From Lithodes maja (Eukaryota > Arthropoda > Malacostraca > Decapoda > Lithodidae): DNA of 64,000 bases. The DNA lies in assembly GCA_037953745.1 (NCBI GenBank), contig JBAKBP010003154.1, positions 1 to 64,000 on the forward strand. The letters run 5' to 3'. A program made the translations under genes and the position numbers. Every line of letters begins with the position of its first letter. Within the stretch, counting starts at the first letter, position 1. Below the pieces are notes generated by a model. It was not told the DNA's origin, searched no databases, and worked only from the letters and a program-made list of their open reading frames with translations. This document shows positions 31,979-41,478 of this stretch, piece after piece.

Positions 31979-32216
31979 TGGTTAGAGCCGGAATGCAGGG
32001 TAGTATCGTTGCACCTGCCTAAGTCCTGCATCCCACCCATCATCTTCCCCTAATAATTTTCTTTTTCATTTCAGACTTCCTGTGACACATAACCTGACCT
32101 AACATTTTTTTCTTGTTCAATATGACCCTTTAGTGTGGGTATTGCTATTTTGTGTGCTATTTTTTCTCCATAACATAGAAGTCTGCCGGTCGGCGTCTCT
32201 TAACTAGACTACTATA

Positions 32217-32885
32217 TTGCCCACAATACAGATTCCCATGGAAGGTAATGACAGTAACAAGGTTTGTCGGGTACTTCTTGATCAAGGGTCTCAACGATCC
32301 TTTATAAAAAGGTCCATATTAATGGGATTTAAGCACCGAATTGTAGGGGCTGAGACTCTTCAATTGCAGGGCTTCACAGGGGTTACTGACAAACAAGTCT
32401 ACGAGATAGCGGAGATTTCATATTTCTACCGTAAAAACAGGTACTTTATGACATGTATCGTAGTAGACACCCTACCAGAATATGTATCTGTAGGAGTTAA
32501 GAAGGTGGAACACGCATTACGTAGCAAAGGGGTTAACTTGTCAGATCCCATGGGAGATCAGAGTGCGGTGCATGTTCTACTTGGTGTGGATCATTATTAT
32601 GATGTAGTATACCCTGGATTTAAAAGAATGTGTGGTGTAATTTTAATCCCCACTAAATTTGGCTATTGCATGAGCGGAAAGGTGCATACTACACAGTCAA
32701 ATATCCTGGTCGACACGGTCTCGATATTAAGAGTGAATGTAACCGCGGCGGAGGAGTTGGGAAGGGAGGATTCCCAACCTAGTGACCCTAAAATGACTAC
32801 CGAGTTCGACCTGGAACGACTGTGGAGCTTGGATCACATAGGCATTAATCCTAGGAGACCGATTATGACTCGGAAATTGCGCTGA
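32217..32885 (+). pseudogene. BEL/Pao aspartic protease region
   Basis: The frame carries VCRVLLDQGSQRSFI near residue 17, the protease site of the BEL/Pao type (DxGSQ), and then about 150 residues of the domain that follows in this family (HVLLGVDHYYDVV, GYCMSGKV). It runs into the RT through a frameshift near 32860-32885. The upstream gag part is missing, so the start is arbitrary. Confidence 0.75.
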
Positions 32886-33859
32886 AGAAATTTGAAGAGT
32901 CTGTGAGCTACTGTGCATCAGACAAGCAATACAAGGTTAGTTTACCCTGGAAGAACAGTGAGATGAGCCTGCCAACCAACTATGAATTGGCATTAGGTCG
33001 CTTGCGCGCATTACAGCGTGAATTAACAAATGAACCGAGCACGCGCCAGGCGTATGACGATGTATTTCGGAGTTATGAAGATAGGGGTTTCATTGAAAGA
33101 GTCGATGTAAAAGAACTGATTAGTAAGGGTAGGGTTCACTATCTGGCCCATCATGGGGTGAGGAAAGACAGCGTCACCACACCAATACGGGTGGTGTAGG
33201 ACTGCTCTGCCCACCAAGGTCAACAACCCAGTCTAAATGACTGCCTGCTGACAGGTCCGTCCTTGGTGTCGGATCTGTACCAACATCTATTGCAGTTTAG
33301 GCTGGGGCAGTATGCATTTACTAGTGACATCGAGAAAGCATTTTTGATGGTCAAACTAAAAGAGGAAGATAGAGATGTTACCCGCTTTATTTGGTTCGAA
33401 GACATTAGCGACTCTGAAAGTCCGGTCGTAATCTACCGTTTTTGGGTCGTACTCTTTGGTGCTACATGTTCACAGTTTTTGTTAAATGCCACAATCAAAA
33501 AACATCTATCAGATACTCATGAGGACACAAGTAAACTATCTCGCGGGTTGGATATAGACAATTTGTAGGGTTCTAGCGATAGTCAGGATGATTTGATACA
33601 TACCTACTGGCAAGCACGTAGATTGTTTACAGAAGCACATTTATTTCTCCGCGAGTGGGTTACTAATAGTGAAGATCTTCAGAGTTTGATACAGGTGGAC
33701 GGTACGGCATCTCATAACCAGGAAAAGTCCAGAAATTTGGGGATGATCTGGCAACCTAAACAAGACATACTAACTTTTCAAACAAGGTCTTTTGCTCAGC
33801 AGACGGGAGCGCACTCAAAAAGAAGTCTGTTGAGCAAAGTTGTGTAATTTGTTGATCCT
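32886..33859 (+). pseudogene. BEL/Pao reverse transcriptase with stops
   Basis: One frame (rem 2) with three in-frame stops, at 33197-33199, 33566-33568 and 33845-33847. Recognisable parts are YKVSLPWK, VHYLAHHGV, SDIEKAFLMVKL, TRFIWFED, YRFWVVLFGATCSQFLL, and DIDNL at the place of the catalytic YVDD/YVDN block (about 33552). The second aspartate is replaced by asparagine, and a stop follows directly. After it come GMIWQP and the last segment before RNase H. Confidence 0.8.
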
Positions 33860-35809
33860 TTGGGTCTAGCATTACCCATTACCATAAGAGCTAGGATTCT
33901 GATGCAGGAAGTTTGGAGACACAAAATAGGATGGGATGACAGTTTTCCCGAGGACCTGAATGACCAAGGGACATTGTTGTTGAAAGAGTATGACATCCTA
34001 TGTACTAAACTATTACTTCGTAAAGTGGCGGCGTTCGGTGACGTTACATTACACACGTTTTGCGATGCTAGCGCCACGGCATACGGGGTAGCCATATATG
34101 TCGTTACTTCATTTGGAGCACATTTAGTTACCGCCCGGGCCAAAGTAGCCCCGGTTAAAAACGTAACCATCCCTAAAATGGAATTGACTGCCATGCTGCT
34201 ATTAGCACGTCTGGTGCAACATGTACGCGCAGCATACGAGAGCGAGTTAAATATTGAAATCGTTCACGTTTGGTGCGATAGTCAGGTCGCACTCAACTGG
34301 ATACATAGCAAGAAGTCTCTGCCAGTTTATGTGCGGAATAGGGTAGATGAGATTAGAGCCCTTTTGCCACTCGTTACATATCATTATGTAAATACAAAAG
34401 ACAACCCTAGTGATCTCATAACTAGGGGTATAACGGCTAGCCAGTTAGTGAAGTCCGAATTGTGGTGGCATGGTCCAAGGTGGCTGCTCCATGAAAATGA
34501 ATGGACGATTTGGCATGCTGTTGGTGAGGGACTTCTGCCACTGGAAACAGTGGCAGTTACAGCCCAACCAAATGAGCCACCGGGTCCAATATTAGAGTGG
34601 GCAAGATTCGGTGACTATAAAAAATTAGTCAGAGTTGTAGCTTGGGTGTTGAGATATATATCCAATATCAAGCTTAAAGTAACGGGCCAACTCTGCAACA
34701 GGGGTCACAACATTGATGCTCGTGAATATAAAGCAGCTGAAGTAATTACTTTGATCAAGTGGGTTCAAGCAGAAACCTTTTCCAATGATTTAGAATCTTT
34801 GCAAAGCTCGAATAAGACAATAATGCCTAATTTAGTGCGTCAATTGAGGTTGCACCTAGATAATGACCTCATCAGGTGTGAGGGTCGCCTGATGTGGTCG
34901 GGTGTAATGGACGGCACAAACCGTCCTATACTTATGCCAACAAGACACCACGTTACTGATCTATTGATCATACGTGCACTTAAGGAAGTAAAACACTACG
35001 GGGTATGTCATATTGTATCAAATTTGCGTCTCCCATGGTGGATTCCCAGAGTTCGAAAAGTAGCTCGACGCATAGTAAGAAAGTGTGTAATATGCCAAAG
35101 ACTAAAGGGTAAACCATATGCAACTGGACCAGCTCCACCTCTACCTGAATGCCGTGTAAAGCACATAGAGCCTTTCCAAGCTGTAGGGTTAGATTACACA
35201 GGTGCATTGAAGACGAGAGAGCATGAGAAAGTTTATATATTATTGTTTACCTGTGCAACGTCTCGAGCGGTACGCCTAGAACTATGTGATAATATGTCTA
35301 GCGAAGAATTTATGCTGGCGTTTAGACGGTTTTGTGCCCGTCGTTCATTCCCTCAACTCATTCTTAGCGACAATGCTCCTACTTATATCCAGGCATCAAA
35401 ATATCGAAAGGATATGAGCAGTGATCCTACAATCATCACTTTTATGGGAGAGAGGAAGTGCGAATGGAGGTTCATTCCAGTTAAGGCACCTTGGTTTGGT
35501 GGAATGTGGGAACGGTGTGTCGGCATAGTAAAGTCAGGACTCAGAGCGGTAGTAGGACGTGCTCTATTAAAGAAGAGTGAGTTGACAACAGTCCTCACAG
35601 AGATAGAGGCAGTCGTGAATGATCGTCCGCTCACATATGTGTACACCGACCTGCAAGAACCACTACCATTAACGCCAGCTCACTTGCTACATGGTAAACC
35701 ATTGACTGCGTTTCCATCTGATTTCCAATCCATTGTAGAGTTAGAGGATCCCTCGTTGTACTCTGAAGCAGCGGTGTCTATAAGCGATACCAGTATATAT
35801 CGAGGGTAA
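33860..35809 (+). pseudogene. BEL/Pao RNase H and integrase
   Basis: An uninterrupted 649-codon frame. It starts in the connection domain (ARILMQEVWRHKIGWDD). RNase H shows LHTFCDASATAYGVAIY, KMELTAMLLLARL and VWCDSQVALNWI, with NPSDLITRG after it. The integrase zinc-binding part ends CVICQRLKGKP (about 35090-35120). The catalytic core shows GLDYTG, LILSDNAPTYI and GGMWERCVGIVKSGLR, the D-D-E set, then EAVVNDRPLTY and TPAHLLHGKPL. It stops at 35807-35809; a frameshift leads to the C-terminal piece. It would have integrated the cDNA. Confidence 0.85.
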
Positions 35810-36243
35810 TCGAAGATTTTAGAAAAAGGTGGATTAATGAATATCTGCTAGCATTGAGGGAAAGGAGTGTTACACCCTCTGGTAGACCGATGGCACCTAC
35901 TGTTGGTGAAGTTGTTTTAATTAAAAAAGATAGTCCTTGTTTATACTGGAAATTGGGCCGCGTGTTAGAGGTATACAAGGGGGAAGACTCTGTAGAGCGG
36001 GTGGCGCTATTGAAGACAGCCACTGGTACTACTGTTCGTCCTATCGCATGTTTGTACGCTTTGGAGCTCGATTCCACTTTACAATCGGAGACTCCTCCTG
36101 TTATTGCTGGATCCGAGGATTCTCAAGGTAACGACTCACCTCTTATTGATGGTGATCAATCTCGAACCGGGACGCATCCCAGACGCGCTGCTGCTGGCGC
36201 CGTCGACATGTGGCGTCAGAAGATAGCCTCTGGGCAACTTTAA
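35810..36243 (+). pseudogene. BEL/Pao integrase C-terminal domain
   Basis: After a frameshift the frame continues with VGEVVLIKKDSPCLYWKLGR and TTVRPIACLYAL, the small beta-rich domain that ends BEL/Pao polyproteins (DUF5641 type). It ends with TAA at 36241-36243, close to the purine tract. Confidence 0.75.
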
Positions 36244-36280
36244 GTTTATGGTGGGGTTCAGGTATTTTTTGTGGGGGGAG

Positions 36281-36904
36281 TGTATCGTGTAAATACGATA
36301 GTGTACGACACTTTTTGTGCTACCGTACGTCTCTGTGACGTCACGGTCGTTCCCGCCGCACGGCGTAGGACGATTAGACCGTATATTATATGATTGTAAG
36401 TAAGTTAAGATTATAAAAGGCCTAATATGCTATTAAGCAATATTGACATGGTCTTATGTAGTATATATGAATTTATCGTATATATTAATATAATTTATCG
36501 TATTGAGCAACACAAAATCGGTACGATAATTTTGGCCCTGGCGTATGCCACGGCAGCAAGATGGAGGGCTGGAAGCAGCAGAGCCTTCACGAACACCAAC
36601 CAGTTAACATCTGATTTCTGCCTTCAGTTAATCGAGCTTTTGTGCCTCTAACCACAATAAACTGACAGCAATACATACATCTACACCATCACGACGCTCT
36701 CATCGACGCCATGACTGACTGACAGATAAGCATAGTATTCATTTCCATTCCCATATAATCATTTGATTCTTTCTTTCACTTGACTCGAGCCTCAGGGTCG
36801 GCGTCTCGCTTCCCCATTGTCCGCCATATTGGGTAAAAGTTTTCGTTTGTCTCGTTGCCACGTGGAACTATTGGTGAGTTAATTCCTGGATAATATTAAC
36901 CCTT
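36281..36904 (+). repeat. BEL/Pao 3' LTR, 3'-truncated
   Basis: Begins TGTATCGTGTAAATACGATA after the purine tract. The last 165 bases match the 5' LTR remnant. Identity with the 5' LTR stops at AACCCTT near 36904, where the 5' end of the next LINE begins. Confidence 0.75.
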
Positions 36905-37114
36905 GGTTGGTTGTACCCACGGTCAAGGTCAAGGCCACGTCACACTGTAGCTCCATACATTATCAGGTGTTTCTCGTTAAGAAAGTGCAATCGGTGATTC
37001 CCAAAGACAGAATAACCTACATAAACACTTAGTGAGTGCACACATACAAGAAACAAAGTCCGAAACAGAAGGATTGAAGTGAAAATAAGAGAAAAAAACA
37101 AAGTGACTACGAAC

Positions 37115-38485
37115 ATGACGCCAACAATGTACGGGGATCAAAACAAATCCGACCCGGTATGCCCCGACTGTGGAATCAAGTTCGCAGGTGAAAAAAATGC
37201 AATCCAATGCGACTACTGCCAGGAATGGCTGCACTACTTCTGCACAGACCTCCCTGCCTATCAAATTCTCAATTATGCAAAAACGCCAAGGAAATTCATG
37301 TGCAAAACATGCTGCCTAACAAAGTTTGACACAAAGGGTGAGTGGGTGGCCGATGCAGAAGCAGCCGTTCTCCAACACAAGGAACGACTAACCAATTCTG
37401 GAGCGATAAGTAAGGTAAGAAAAATCCCTGTTCAGCTCCAGAGCAACAAAGTCGACACCAACACCAACACGCCAGCTGACAATACACCAGCAATCAAGGA
37501 ATCAACTGGGGACACTGGCCTAGGCCAAGGCCTACTCAAAAGCCCAGAAGTAGCCATAGGCAAAAGTGACAGCGACAGCCTCAATACCAGTACCACAACA
37601 AACAATGCTTTAGACCTAGATCTGGGGAGCACACCAGAAGATATTAGCCTCACAATGCTAGATGCCCATAGTCTCCTCCCTGCAACACTAGCAGACACGG
37701 CAGAGCCTCCTCAAAACGCAGCAAGACAGGTGAGGTCGGGGACCCCAACGAGCACACACCCCACATGCAACGGATGCAGACATAATGCCCCTACATACAG
37801 GACTCCAGCAGCAACTGAACCCACAACCACAAGAACAGGTGAGGCTAGTGCTGTAAATTTAAATCCATGGAGACCTAGGACCAGAGCTGAAATCAAGGGC
37901 ACTTATATTATGAGGAAAAGCAGGGAAGTATGCAATTTCTACCTAAGAAATGAATGCCGATATGGAGTAGTTGGCATGGGATGCAAACAAGACCATCCAA
38001 AAATATGTGCAAAATTCATGAAGCACGGGCGGGATGAAATGATCGGTTGCAAGCGTGGATGGAAGTGCATCGACTACCACCCATATGTATACAGAATCTC
38101 GCTCAACAAAAGGGCATGTACTATCAGAGACTGCAATCTTCCACACATCAAGGGAACCAAAATACTGACGCCCAGAAACAATGTCAACAAACCAAGGGAA
38201 CATGCTACAGGACACATCCAAAGGGAATTTGCCTACACACCAACACATGAGGAAAAACTAGAAAGCCAATGCAATGCCCTCAGAAGCTGGCCAACCATCC
38301 ATCAAACTCAAAAGGACAGACCAACAGCGGTACACACGGCTATGCCCGACCAAAGTGCTTTTTTAGAGGTAATAATGGGACGTCTTCTGGAAGTGGAAAA
38401 ACGGTCTCAAGCGATAATGGAGAGATTCCTAGCCCAAACCGAGGGGCCAGACATGAAACACAGAGGAAGGTGCAACTACCACTAA
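37115..38485 (+). CDS. LINE ORF1 protein with PHD and CCCH fingers
   Basis: Open from 37079; the ATG at 37115 (MTPTMYGDQNKSDPVC) is the better start, giving 456 codons. Residues about 14-65 form a PHD-type finger: CPDC, CDYCQEWLHYFC, then CKTCC. A long Ser/Thr/Asn/Pro-rich linker follows. Residues about 265-345 hold cysteine/histidine clusters (CNFYLRNECRYG...CKQDH, then CAKFMKHG and CKRGWKCIDYH), which fit CCCH fingers. ORF1 proteins bind LINE RNA; PHD-bearing ORF1s are known in CR1-group LINEs. The ORF is intact and overlaps or abuts ORF2 (which opens by 38490). Confidence 0.8.
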   Translation: MTPTMYGDQNKSDPVCPDCGIKFAGEKNAIQCDYCQEWLHYFCTDLPAYQILNYAKTPRKFMCKTCCLTKFDTKGEWVADAEAAVLQHKERLTNSGAISKVRKIPVQLQSNKVDTNTNTPADNTPAIKESTGDTGLGQGLLKSPEVAIGKSDSDSLNTSTTTNNALDLDLGSTPEDISLTMLDAHSLLPATLADTAEPPQNAARQVRSGTPTSTHPTCNGCRHNAPTYRTPAATEPTTTRTGEASAVNLNPWRPRTRAEIKGTYIMRKSREVCNFYLRNECRYGVVGMGCKQDHPKICAKFMKHGRDEMIGCKRGWKCIDYHPYVYRISLNKRACTIRDCNLPHIKGTKILTPRNNVNKPREHATGHIQREFAYTPTHEEKLESQCNALRSWPTIHQTQKDRPTAVHTAMPDQSAFLEVIMGRLLEVEKRSQAIMERFLAQTEGPDMKHRGRCNYH

Positions 38486-38765
38486 ATAGTTTTATTGTGG
38501 GCAACATCAGAGGACTCTACCCACGAAACAATCAATGTAAAGTCCCCATGTTGGAAGAAATTGCAGAGGAAGATAACTCAATTTTTCTAGCCCTCACAGA
38601 AACACACTTGAACGAAAACATTTTGGATGCAGAGATCAATATCCATAATTTCACACTATTCAGAGCCGACAGAGCGGACAGAAGCCACGGAGGAGTAGCA
38701 CTCTACCTAAGGGAGGATATGGCTGCAAATACCGAAACTTTAGTTGCATTCTCAAACGGCACAAC

Positions 38766-39819
38766 AGAGCTATAATAATAATAATAATAATAATAATTCC
38801 TTATTCCAGACACATAAGATAGATACAGTATAAATACAGTACGACCTAATAATAATAATAATAATAATAATAATATTTATTCAGTTAGCAATTTACAGAG
38901 TTGGTACCACATAGTTTGTTACAAATATGACATGTACCAGCCCTGCATAATTCCAACTAAGGATAGCCCAATAAGGCCGTTAGGCGTATTTCCATTGGGG
39001 TCCTTGTGGGATTAGGTTAGCTGGGGAAAAATGGGGAGGATAAAGAAATGGATACCTTAGAAAAAGTATTTCTAGGGGGTTATTTTAAGATACCTTACAT
39101 CCTATAGTAAATATCAGTAATCCGTAATCAGTAATCATTTCAGTTTGGTTTGTCTATCTCTTATGTCGCATTTAGTAGTAGACATAAGCTTGGTGCTCCC
39201 TTCTCGCAGCTGTCCGGTTCAGGTGTTCCTTCAGGCTACGTCTGAAGGAATACAGTGTTCTCTTTTCACGGACTGACTGGGGTAGGTCGTTCCAGTCTTT
39301 GATGGCGGTGAAGAAGAATGTTTGCTTACCCTGTCCTTGGATTCTCGGGACCTTAAAATTAAACATAAAACCTAATGGTCCATATCACATACACTTCTCG
39401 TCAGAGCACAGATAATAATTATACACAAAGATATATTAATAAAGAAACAATAAAATAAAATATACAGTAGGCCTATTTACAGAATAGAGCACATATCACA
39501 TTTTGTCACAATATAACACAGATAGGCTAACTAAGGCTATTGCTCAATGTTGGTTAACACCCATTGCACAGATCATTGCTCATAGTTCAATTAGACCTAT
39601 ATATTACATTACATACTATGTGTGCAGCAGCTTCTGCCAGTGAGATATAATACGGGATTCATAGATATGATCACTAGACCAAAGAGCTACAATCAGCGTG
39701 TTACTGGAGGATTGCAGTCGCTGCGAAAAGCTGTACACCAGTCTCCTGATGACAGCCCGACAGCACTGCACATCCAACAGTGTGCACACCATACTAGTGC
39801 TTTCATATTTAGAGAGCTA
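38766..39819 (-). mobile_element. LINE 3' end insertion (outer), (AAT)n tail
   Basis: Bounded by the 7-base duplication AGAGCTA at 38766-38772 and 39813-39819. The (ATT)n 3' tail lies at the left (38773-38800), so the copy is on the minus strand. The remainder (about 39377-39812) shows no convincing protein, so it may be 3' UTR or decayed coding. It contains the inner insertion at 38851-39369. Confidence 0.7.
38844..39376 (-). mobile_element. LINE 3' end insertion (inner), same family as 16332-17792
   Basis: Bounded by ACCTAAT at 38844-38850 and 39370-39376. From ATTTATTCAGTTAGCAATTT onward it matches 16366-16860 with only a handful of differences. It is a shorter 5' truncation that still encodes the last 64 residues of the RT ORF (FFTAIKDWNDLPQSVR region), without a stop. 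Confidence 0.88.
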
Positions 39820-40821
39820 CTAGCAGTACACATAAGACAAACCGACATGCTCATCATAATTTTGTACCGACCTCCAAACACCACAAGGGAAATTTTCAAG
39901 GAGGTCACAGAGAAGATACAAACACTCCTACAAAATCTGCCAACTCCCGCTACAGATGTCATCATCACAGGAGATTTCAACCTGCCCATCATCAATTGGG
40001 CAACCATGAAAATAAACGGAGGATCCAGGGATGAAAAACAGCAAGCCAAGGAGCTAATGACTATCATGGACACTGCATACATGAAGCAATACATCGAGGA
40101 ACCTACAAGAGGCAACAACACACTGGTCTTACTATTTGGCAACAACTTCGACCTGGTACACTCGTACAAAACTGTAAAAACTATAATGTCCGACCACAGC
40201 CTCATCAAAGTTAGAACCCCCACACCAGCCACACCACCCAGAAGATGTCAACAGGAATCAAGCCAAATCCCCTGCACCTCTCTGAAAGATTTCAACTTCT
40301 ACAGCAAAGAAATAGACTGGGACGGACTGAGAGCAGAACTGGCAGTAACTGACTGGAGGGCACTATTCGAAGATAAAAATGTCGACGAAACTCTCAGTAT
40401 CCTCCAGAAACAATGCCTGGAGACCTGTAAAAACACCATACCACCCAAATCAAGCAGGAAGCAGATAAAACAGATTCCCAAAGATAGAAAAATACTAATG
40501 AAGAAAAGGACGTACTTGAGAGCCAAGCAAAGGAAGACCAGCCATGCGCACACTATCACCAAACTACAAGAAGAGCTCGATGAAGTTGAACGAAAACTCA
40601 TCCAGTCACACCAAGAGCAAAGAACATGTGAAGAACTCCAAGCAGTTGCAAACATACGAGTAAATAGCAAATTCTTCTATGCATATGCAAAAAGGAGACT
40701 CAGGAACACCTCAACAATAGGACCGCTTGCAAAACCTACGGGCGAACTTGAGAGTGACCCAACCGAAATGGCCAAGATACTCAAACAGCAATACGAAAGT
40801 GTCTTCAGCCCGCCAAATTAA

Positions 40822-41478
40822 GACAAGAAAATCGATAATGCCACAACCTTCTTTGACAACGCTCCTGAGACACCACATCAACTCTCGACACCACATCTCC
40901 TCGGTAACAGTATCAACAGAGGACATAATAGCAGCCATCGACAAGATTGGACCAAACTCTGCAGCAGGACCAGACGGCTTTCATGCCCAACTGCTAAAAA
41001 ATTGAAAACATCAGCTAGCCTTGCCTCTAAAACTGCTGTGGAGCAAGTCCCTCCAAACTGGATATGTGCCACAATCCCTAAAAGAAGGTACTGTCACACC
41101 AATACACAAAGGGGGTAGTAAAGGCATAGCCAAAAATTACAGACCAGTGGTGCTGACGTCACATCTTATTAAAATCATAGAAAGAACAATACGAGCTAAG
41201 ATGGTCAGCTACCTGGAAGATAACGAGGCATTCAACGAGGGTCAACACGGCTTCAGACAAGGCCGCTCCTGCCTTTCACAACTACTATCACACTACGACA
41301 AAATCCTACAGGATATTCAAGACGGAGAAAATATAGACGTCATATATCTAGATTTCGCCAAAGCTTTTGACAAGGTGGACCATGGGATCCTTCTACATAA
41401 ACTCAAATCACTGGGAATAGGGGGAGACCTTGGAAGATGGCTCCACAGTTTCATCACCAACAGAAAACAAAGAGTCAC
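40822..41478 (+). pseudogene. LINE ORF2, reverse transcriptase start
   Basis: In the +2 frame: GPNSAAGPDGFHAQLLKN, a TGA at 41003-41005, LWSKSLQTGYVPQSLKEG, NYRPVVLTSHLIKIIERT, GQHGFRQGRSCLSQLL, YLDFAKAFDKVDHGIL, and LHSFITNRKQRVTV. The ORF is then cut at 41479, before the VPQGS and YADD blocks, which are not found downstream. Confidence 0.82.

Larger units (their letters stand above)
31527..36904 (+). mobile_element. BEL/Pao LTR retrotransposon, decayed
   Basis: Plus-strand element with a truncated 5' LTR (31527-31858), primer site at 31859, a deleted gag, then protease, RT, RNase H, integrase and a C-terminal domain up to 36243. A purine tract GTGGGGGGAG (36271-36280) precedes the 3' LTR at 36281. 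About 165 bases at 31527-31690 recur at 36738-36904, which identifies the LTR pair. The left LTR lacks its 5' part and the right LTR its 3' part. Several stops and frameshifts show it is inactive. Confidence 0.85.
38488..40821 (+). pseudogene. LINE ORF2, endonuclease part, split
   Basis: The endonuclease begins FIVGNIRGLYPRNNQ and continues LALTETHLNENI and HGGVALYLRED, up to the insertion at 38766. It resumes at 39820 with HIRQTDMLIIILYRPPNT, ITGDFNLPIINW (about 39965) and MSDHSLIKV (about 40190). The frame is the same on both sides because the insertion plus duplication is 1047 bases. The linker has KKRTYLRAKQRK and SKFFYAYAKRRLRN. It stops at 40819-40821, where a frameshift leads to the RT. 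Confidence 0.8.
36905..41478 (+). mobile_element. CR1-group LINE with zinc-finger ORF1
   Basis: Plus-strand LINE that starts at or near its true 5' end (about 170 bases of leader from GGTTGGTTGTACCC), with ORF1 at 37079-38485 and ORF2 following. It is split at 38766-39819 by two nested LINE tails and cut at 41479 inside the RT by another sequence. The presence of a leader plus ORF1 is unusual here because most LINE copies in the window are 5' truncated. Confidence 0.8.

Noticed and set aside
39693..40232. 179-codon minus-strand ORF
   Set aside because: Antisense to the LINE endonuclease (GDFN, SDH motifs on the plus strand) and partly to the nested insertion; no recognisable motif.
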